Positions 5,826 to 9,233 of a DNA stretch of 9,233 nucleotides are shown one piece after another (position 1 is the stretch's first letter; each line of letters opens with the position of its first letter). Made by a program: the position numbers and the translations under genes. The DNA is from JAGDXZ01 sp049966915 (lineage in GTDB: Archaea > Micrarchaeota > Micrarchaeia > Micrarchaeales > CABMGC01). The stretch spans positions 1 through 9,233 of the forward strand of contig JBMFTS010000029.1 of NCBI GenBank assembly GCA_049966915.1, read 5' to 3'. Under the pieces are notes generated by a model. It had not been told where the DNA came from. It worked only from the letters and a program-made list of their open reading frames with translations, and ran no database searches.

Positions 5826-6743
5826 CTATAGCCTTGCCATAGCGAACGCGACGAGGAAGCTGAGTATTGCGCTTGTCAGCCATATGGTCACTATCACATA
5901 TGCCGGCTTTTTGCGCATGAGCCTGGCCTTGTATCCGTAGCCTGCGCCATAGAGGCTTGCGGTGAACGTTTGCGTGTTTGAAAGCGGCACCCCGAGCAGC
6001 GTGGCAAGCTCAACCTCTGCAGCAGACACAAGCTGCGCTATGATCGCGTTGACGTATCGCAGCGACACTATTTCATCGCCGAGCCTTTTTATCTCGCCCT
6101 TGCTTATGAAAATGCTGCCTACAATGATCGCCGCTATCGATACCGCGAGCTTGTAAAGCGCAGACGCAGGTATTGACGAATAAAGCAGGCCTATTGTGTT
6201 CGCGCCGAGCGTGAAAGAGGTAAGGAAGGAAACTATTATGAGCGAGAACTTTATGGCGCGGACCCTGCTCCATACGTGCCCGTTCCGCGTGTGCTCTATA
6301 AGCCACCTCAAAAGCAAGGGCACGAGCAGCACCGATGCCAAAGGCACAAAGACCCAGAACGAGGCGATGAGCACAATAAAATACCAGTTTACAGATGAGC
6401 CCATGCCAAGTCCTATGCCGGCCAGCATGCTCGTAAACACGATAGTGAGCGATAGCGGCACGCGGAACCTGTCTGCTATTATGAATACTGCTATGGCTAT
6501 TGCAAAAACCTCGGCAAGCAGCACGCTTGACGAAACAGGCATTACTGCTTCTATGCCTTTCTTTAGCAGCGAGCCCTGAAGCACCAGCCCTGAAACAAAG
6601 CCGAGTATTGCTATGCCTATGCCTGTGCGGTTGCTCGTTATCCTGCTAGCTATTATGGCGCCAGTGCAGGCCGAGAGGTTGTTGCCGGAAACGAGCGCTA
6701 TGAGCACGAAGGAAAGCGCGAGCAGAAGCAGCAGCAAGAGCAA
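5826..6743 (-). CDS. PiT-family inorganic phosphate permease
   Basis: A membrane transporter of the PHO4/PiT family, which imports phosphate (often as a metal complex) by cation symport. The 305 residues carry the two inverted repeats of the family. Repeat 1 has SGNNLSACTGAIIASR (19-34) followed by VPLSLTIVFTSMLAGIGLG (95-113). Repeat 2 has FTLGANTIGLL (177-187) followed by VPLSNTQTFTASLYGAGYG (252-270). The usual GAND-type signatures appear as GNN and GAN, so the substrate call is by family and not by exact motif. About nine to ten membrane segments are expected. No ATG exists near the N-terminus: the best start is TTG at 6743, four nt after the DUF47 stop, preceded by GTGAT that could pair with the 16S rRNA tail. 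A TTG two codons later is an alternative. Cotranscription with the DUF47 gene is nearly certain from the spacing. Confidence 0.85.
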   Translation of the reverse strand: MLLLLLLLALSFVLIALVSGNNLSACTGAIIASRITSNRTGIGIAILGFVSGLVLQGSLLKKGIEAVMPVSSSVLLAEVFAIAIAVFIIADRFRVPLSLTIVFTSMLAGIGLGMGSSVNWYFIVLIASFWVFVPLASVLLVPLLLRWLIEHTRNGHVWSRVRAIKFSLIIVSFLTSFTLGANTIGLLYSSIPASALYKLAVSIAAIIVGSIFISKGEIKRLGDEIVSLRYVNAIIAQLVSAAEVELATLLGVPLSNTQTFTASLYGAGYGYKARLMRKKPAYVIVTIWLTSAILSFLVAFAMARL

Positions 6744-6747
6744 GCAA

Positions 6748-7377
6748 TCACGTCAGAAGCGAAGAGATTACTGTAAGGTACATGTCTGCCGAATCTTCGC
6801 AATTGTCCAGCACGTCGTCGAGCAGGTGCGCCACCTCGAACACGTGATAGAAGGTCTTGAAGTCTATTTCGGAGCCGTAAGCGAAATCGAACAGGGCGTC
6901 TTTTATCTCGTCGCCCTTTTCCTCTATGCGCTCTATCTCGCTCCTTAGCCCTTTTATCTCACTTACGCTGTCGCTTGACTGCATCTTGTGCATGAGTTCA
7001 AGGGCCCTTGCCGAAAGCTCGTTCGACTTTGAGAACGCTTCTGCAAGCTTGGTTCGCGCCACCGCATTTTTCGTAGTGTATCGCACAAGCTCCCTTGAAA
7101 GATTGTATAGCGAATCCACTATGCTGTCTTCAAGGTCTGCTAGCTGCAACAGGTCGTCTATGAGGTTTGGCGCCACGCCGCCAGATGTGATGAGGTTGGC
7201 TATGTTGAATACGACTTCGTCAGAGTTTTTCTCGATATCGCGCACCTTGGAAATGTCCTTTGTTTTGGGCACAAAAAGTATTTCCCTGTTTGCCTTCATT
7301 GCTAGTTCTATTATAGTATTGAAGCGCCTGAGTATGCTTTCCTCGCCCCCCTGGAAAAAGTTTTTGAGGAATTCCAT
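6748..7377 (-). CDS. DUF47 (PhoU-like) protein, partner of the phosphate permease
   Basis: This is a 209-residue, almost entirely helical cytoplasmic protein of the DUF47/PhoU-divergent family, which commonly sits next to PiT permeases and is thought to regulate them. It opens with MEFLKNFFQGGEESILRRFN, a typical family start. It shows the paired acidic motifs IEKNSDEV (48-55) and IEEKGDEIKD (151-160), plus the acidic C-terminal helix LLDDVLDNCEDSAD (185-198). In PhoU relatives such motifs bind metal clusters. The ATG at 7377 is used. An in-frame upstream extension to 7497 would run inside the glycosylase gene and through the TATA box, so it is unlikely. A TATTA-type box lies about 35 bp upstream. 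The permease follows after 4 nt. Confidence 0.88.
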   Translation of the reverse strand: MEFLKNFFQGGEESILRRFNTIIELAMKANREILFVPKTKDISKVRDIEKNSDEVVFNIANLITSGGVAPNLIDDLLQLADLEDSIVDSLYNLSRELVRYTTKNAVARTKLAEAFSKSNELSARALELMHKMQSSDSVSEIKGLRSEIERIEEKGDEIKDALFDFAYGSEIDFKTFYHVFEVAHLLDDVLDNCEDSADMYLTVISSLLT

Positions 7378-7408
7378 GCAAATGCCGAGATAACATAAGA
7401 ACAAAAAG

Positions 7409-7415
7409 TTATAAA
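7409..7415 (-). promoter_or_regulatory. TATA box for the DUF47-PiT operon
   Basis: The minus strand reads TTTATAA immediately after the glycosylase stop codon (TAG at 7418-7416), centred about 35 bp upstream of the DUF47 ATG. A transcript would start near 7386 and leave a leader of roughly 9 nt. The position just outside the upstream coding region fits a dedicated promoter. Confidence 0.6.
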
Positions 7416-8048
7416 CTATGCGTGTTGTGCTTTGCGCCTTGCGTAATTGCACACCCGCTTCACAGGGCATTCGTCGCACAGCGGCCTTTTTCTGCAATAG
7501 TTCTTTGCCAACTCCACGAACTGCGCGTGGAAGTCCTTGTAAAGCAGGATTTTCTTAGGCAGGAGTGCTTGCAGCATCGTCTGAACCTGCTCGTAGCTCA
7601 TGCTTTCTGAATCCACGCTGAAGACCCTGCCAAGTACGCGGCGCGTATATGCGTCGATTACAAACACTGGCACGTTGCCTGCATAAAGCAGCATGGAATC
7701 TGCCGTTTCGTTGCCTATGCCGCTTATTTCGAGCAGCTCGCGCCTCGGGTCCTTGCTCTTTTTGAAGAAGCTTCTTGCGCCGCCGTAGCTTGTAATGCGG
7801 CTTGAGAACAGCTTGAGCCGCTCGGCCTTTTGCCTGTAAAAACCGCTGGACCTTATGCGTGCCGCTATGTCGCTTGTGCTTGCGTCAGACAGGGCGTCGA
7901 GGCTAAGCATGCCGCTTTCCTTGAGCGACGCTATCGCCTTTTCCACGTTTTTCCAGCTTGTGTTTTGCGTTAGGATTGCGCCTATTAGCATCTCGTCCTC
8001 TGTATCGGCCGGCCACCAGTTCAGGAAGCCAAAGCGCGACTTCAGCAA
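7416..8048 (-). CDS. HhH-GPD DNA glycosylase (endonuclease III relative, COG2231-like)
   Basis: A base-excision-repair enzyme of 210 residues. N-terminal WWPADTEDEMLIGAILTQNT (11-30) is typical of the COG2231 branch. The helix-hairpin-helix is LLEISGIGNETADSMLLYA (105-123), and the catalytic aspartate is D132 in VFVIDAYTRR. At the position of the endonuclease III catalytic lysine there is E114, so a monofunctional glycosylase (MagIII-like) rather than a bifunctional lyase is expected. Four cysteines, 185, 191, 194 and 200 (C-x5-C-x2-C-x5-C), suit a [4Fe-4S] cluster. No ATG is available near the N-terminus. TTG at 8048 is chosen because a perfect TATA box at 8085-8092 puts the transcription start near 8062, downstream of other in-frame possibilities. 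The damaged base it removes cannot be told from sequence. Confidence 0.87.
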   Translation of the reverse strand: MLKSRFGFLNWWPADTEDEMLIGAILTQNTSWKNVEKAIASLKESGMLSLDALSDASTSDIAARIRSSGFYRQKAERLKLFSSRITSYGGARSFFKKSKDPRRELLEISGIGNETADSMLLYAGNVPVFVIDAYTRRVLGRVFSVDSESMSYEQVQTMLQALLPKKILLYKDFHAQFVELAKNYCRKRPLCDECPVKRVCNYARRKAQHA

Positions 8049-8084
8049 AGAATATAGCCTAACAAGATTTTTGCCTGTGAGCCT

Positions 8085-8092
8085 TATTTAAA
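8085..8092 (-). promoter_or_regulatory. TATA box for the DNA glycosylase gene
   Basis: The minus strand reads TTTAAATA, the consensus archaeal box A, in the 72-bp gap between rpl11 and the glycosylase. Its centre is about 40 bp from the TTG start, giving a leader of about 12-15 nt. It both separates this gene from the spt5-rpl11 unit and supports the non-AUG start. Confidence 0.7.
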
Positions 8093-8120
8093 GACCCTGT
8101 TGAATCCAAAAGCGCGCGCG

Positions 8121-8591
8121 TTATGCTATTTTCAAATCTCCAGCGCTTATCTTCTTGAGCGCTTCCTTGGCGTCCATTCCTTCCACGGTAACGTTCATGC
8201 TCTTGCACGTGCCTATGATTTGCTTGAGCTTCTCCTTGTCCGACTTGCCATATAGCACGCTTGACTTTGTGGCGAGTATTTTTTTGAGCTGCTCTATCGT
8301 CAGATTGCCTACTGTATCTGCCTTGGTCTTCGCGCCTTTCTGCACGCCGAGCTCCTTTAGTATGAGCGCGCTGGTGGGCGGCATGCCCACTTCTATCTTG
8401 TATTCCTTCGTATCCGAATTCACCACTACCTTTACAGGCACCTTTATGCCTACGAATTCCTTTGTCTTCTCGTTTATCTCCGCAACTATCTTGCCTATGT
8501 TTACTCCGAGCGGACCAAGCGCCGGTCCGAAAGGCGGGCCTGTTGTAGCCTTGCCCCCTTCTATCAAGCCGTTTATTGTAGTTTCAGCCAT
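8121..8591 (-). CDS. rpl11: 50S ribosomal protein L11 (uL11)
   Basis: Ribosomal protein L11 forms the base of the GTPase-associated centre with 23S rRNA and L10/L12. The 156-residue product has the N-terminal domain with GLIEGGKATTGPPFGPALGP (8-27), the proline-rich signature of the family, followed by LGVNIGKIVAEINEKT. The linker region GMPPTSALILKE is at 69-80. The C-terminal rRNA-binding domain (about 85-156) includes GNLTIEQLKKI and the LKQIIGTCKSMNVTVEG block (122-138). Length is normal for an archaeal L11. It starts 1 nt after the spt5 stop with a strong Shine-Dalgarno site. The usual L1-L10-L12 genes do not follow: the next gene is the glycosylase with its own promoter. Confidence 0.98.
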   Translation of the reverse strand: MAETTINGLIEGGKATTGPPFGPALGPLGVNIGKIVAEINEKTKEFVGIKVPVKVVVNSDTKEYKIEVGMPPTSALILKELGVQKGAKTKADTVGNLTIEQLKKILATKSSVLYGKSDKEKLKQIIGTCKSMNVTVEGMDAKEALKKISAGDLKIA

Positions 8592-8592
8592 A

Positions 8593-9054
8593 TCAACTAC
8601 CTCCTTTTCCTGCTTTTTCTATTATCTTGGCAGCCGTAGAGCGGGTCGTGACCGGTATCGGCACAACAACGTCCATGAGTTCAACAGTTATCTCGCCCTT
8701 GCCCTCGTCTGTCTTGAGCACCTTTGCCTTGTAGCCCTTGAAAGGACCCGAAACAAACTCGACTATGTCGCCGTCGCCTATCTCCTGCACCTCCCTCTTT
8801 ATCGCTATCATCTTGTCCAGCTCCTCGGGGCTGAGCGGAGTTGTAAGAACGCCTTTCATATGTGGCTCGTCTTGCACAAGGTCCTTGAGTGCATTAAGGT
8901 CCTGCGCTTCGACTATCAAATAGCCGCGCATGCCTTCCGAAACGACTATCGCGTAAACAGGCAGGCCCGTTTTTTCGACCTTGTTTTGCAGTATATCTGC
9001 CGAGATGCGTTCCTGGCTCGATGTTACCCTTACAACGAAATACACAAAGACCAC
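8593..9054 (-). CDS. spt5: transcription elongation factor Spt5 (NusG-like)
   Basis: Archaeal Spt5 binds the RNA polymerase clamp with Spt4, raises processivity and links transcription to translation. The 153 residues comprise an NGN domain (about 3-85: FVVRVTSSQERISADILQNK, then the strand VYAIVVSEGMRGYLIVEAQD and HMKGVLTTPLSPEELDKMI) and one KOW domain (about 93-130: GDGDIVEFVSGPFKGYKAKV). This is the standard single-KOW archaeal layout. The start is GTG at 9054. The GTG three codons later (9045) would give an N-terminus closer to typical relatives and cannot be excluded. A TATA box about 32 bp upstream and the lack of a Shine-Dalgarno site suggest a short or absent leader. It is followed by rpl11 with a 1-nt gap. 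SecE, often the upstream partner, is not present here. Confidence 0.96.
   Translation of the reverse strand: MVFVYFVVRVTSSQERISADILQNKVEKTGLPVYAIVVSEGMRGYLIVEAQDLNALKDLVQDEPHMKGVLTTPLSPEELDKMIAIKREVQEIGDGDIVEFVSGPFKGYKAKVLKTDEGKGEITVELMDVVVPIPVTTRSTAAKIIEKAGKGGS
8599..8604 (-). promoter_or_regulatory. strong Shine-Dalgarno site for rpl11
   Basis: The minus strand reads GGAGGT 7 nt upstream of the rpl11 ATG, inside the last codons of spt5. It is the clearest ribosome-binding site in the window. It fits an internal gene of an operon, in contrast to the probably leaderless first genes. Confidence 0.85.
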
Positions 9055-9069
9055 GTTTATGTTTATTTG

Positions 9070-9079
9070 TTTATTTATT
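9070..9079 (+). promoter_or_regulatory. candidate TATA-like element for the Trm5-like gene
   Basis: TTTATTTATT lies about 26 bp upstream of the ATG at 9100, the spacing expected for a leaderless archaeal transcript. It overlaps the divergent spt5 promoter region. The whole spacer is AT-rich, so the exact element is uncertain. Confidence 0.4.
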
Positions 9080-9082
9080 GCA

Positions 9083-9090
9083 AATTTAAA
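9083..9090 (-). promoter_or_regulatory. TATA box for the spt5-rpl11 operon
   Basis: The minus strand reads TTTAAATT within a very AT-rich 45-bp spacer (9055-9099), centred about 32 bp upstream of the GTG start. The core is nearly palindromic and also reads TTTAAATA on the + strand (9085-9092). That is too close to the + strand ATG at 9100 to drive a full-length + transcript, so the minus assignment is preferred. Confidence 0.6.
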
Positions 9091-9099
9091 TATGATTGC

Positions 9100-9233
9100 A
9101 TGCTTGCATTGAAAGTCTCAAAAGAACATGCCGAAGAGCTGAGAAGGTATATGAGGCAAAAGCAGTTGCTGGACTTAAAACACAGAATAATTAGCAAAGG
9201 CAGGTTTATATACCTTCCAGTAACCGGTATCGA
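9100..9233 (+). CDS. trm5: Trm5-like tRNA (guanine37-N1) methyltransferase, 5' part only
   Basis: The first 44 codons are visible, and the gene runs off the window. The start MLALKVSKEHAEELRRYMRQ followed by LLDLKHRIISKGRFIYLPV matches the small N-terminal D1 domain of archaeal Trm5. That domain recognises the tRNA elbow before the catalytic Rossmann domain methylates G37. The related TYW2 family shares the fold but usually lacks this opening. The catalytic NPPY motif would lie outside the window, so activity cannot be confirmed. The gene is divergent from spt5, with 45 bp between the starts, and no Shine-Dalgarno site is seen. Confidence 0.65.
   Translation, partial: MLALKVSKEHAEELRRYMRQKQLLDLKHRIISKGRFIYLPVTGI

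Noticed and set aside
7378..7497. N-terminal extension of the DUF47 protein
   Set aside because: It would run through the glycosylase coding region and the TATA box, and the family begins at MEFLKNFF.
8111..8120. Alternating GC run (GCGCGCGCG) downstream of rpl11 as a Z-DNA or regulatory element
   Set aside because: It is only 9 bases of alternation, with no convincing stem-loop plus T-tract. It was not counted as a terminator or repeat.
1..9233. CRISPR array, insertion sequence, integrase or attachment site at the tRNA
   Set aside because: No direct repeats with regular spacing, no transposase or integrase motifs, and no duplicated tRNA 3' end were seen in the window.

Overview
The window is archaeal. 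It carries an archaeal-type SecY, an archaeal Spt5 (NGN plus one KOW) followed by ribosomal protein L11, a Trm5-like N-terminus, TTTAAATA-type TATA boxes close to start codons, and a tRNA-Arg(CCU) interrupted by a short intron with a bulge-helix-bulge fold. The intron lies in the T-loop rather than next to the anticodon. Together with the compact gene packing and several minimal proteins, this suggests a small-genome lineage of the DPANN/ARMAN (Micrarchaeota-like) kind. That placement is an inference. Moderate GC, abundant ATA (Ile) codons and AGG (Arg) codons run through all genes, with no obvious foreign block.

Layout. Positions 21-115 (+) hold tRNA-Arg(CCU) with a 20-nt T-loop intron. Seventeen bases downstream, 132-1163 (+) encodes a membrane-anchored DsbA/thioredoxin-like protein that has lost its CXXC. 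It is followed by 1174-1647 (+), a minimal RNase H-fold protein related to the N-terminal domain of COG2433/DUF460. These converge on a long block of minus-strand genes. Read in the direction of transcription (right to left) this block is: spt5 and rpl11 (9054-8121); an HhH-GPD DNA glycosylase/endonuclease III relative (8048-7416); a DUF47 (PhoU-like) protein and a PiT-type phosphate permease (7377-5826); a three-gene cluster of a DUF929 thioredoxin-like protein, a small membrane protein with a Cys-Gly-Cys motif and a tandem V4R-domain protein (5752-3151); and secY (3134-1659). At the right edge a Trm5-like tRNA methyltransferase starts on the + strand (9100 onward), divergent from spt5.

How the genes fit together. 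Three themes stand out. The first is information processing: tRNA-Arg, tRNA methylation, Spt5, L11 and DNA base repair. The second is phosphate uptake, with PiT and its DUF47 partner as a tight pair. The third is envelope and thiol chemistry: SecY plus two membrane-anchored thioredoxin-fold proteins, one with an active-site CXXC that is cotranscribed with a Cys-rich membrane protein. Predicted TATA boxes lie 15-40 bp ahead of most transcription-unit starts, so many transcripts look leaderless or nearly so. Three genes (PiT, the glycosylase and spt5) appear to start at TTG or GTG.

The most notable items are the T-loop intron and the DUF929/CGC-membrane/V4R operon. No intergenic stretch exceeds 100 bases, and no CRISPR array, insertion sequence or integrase was seen.
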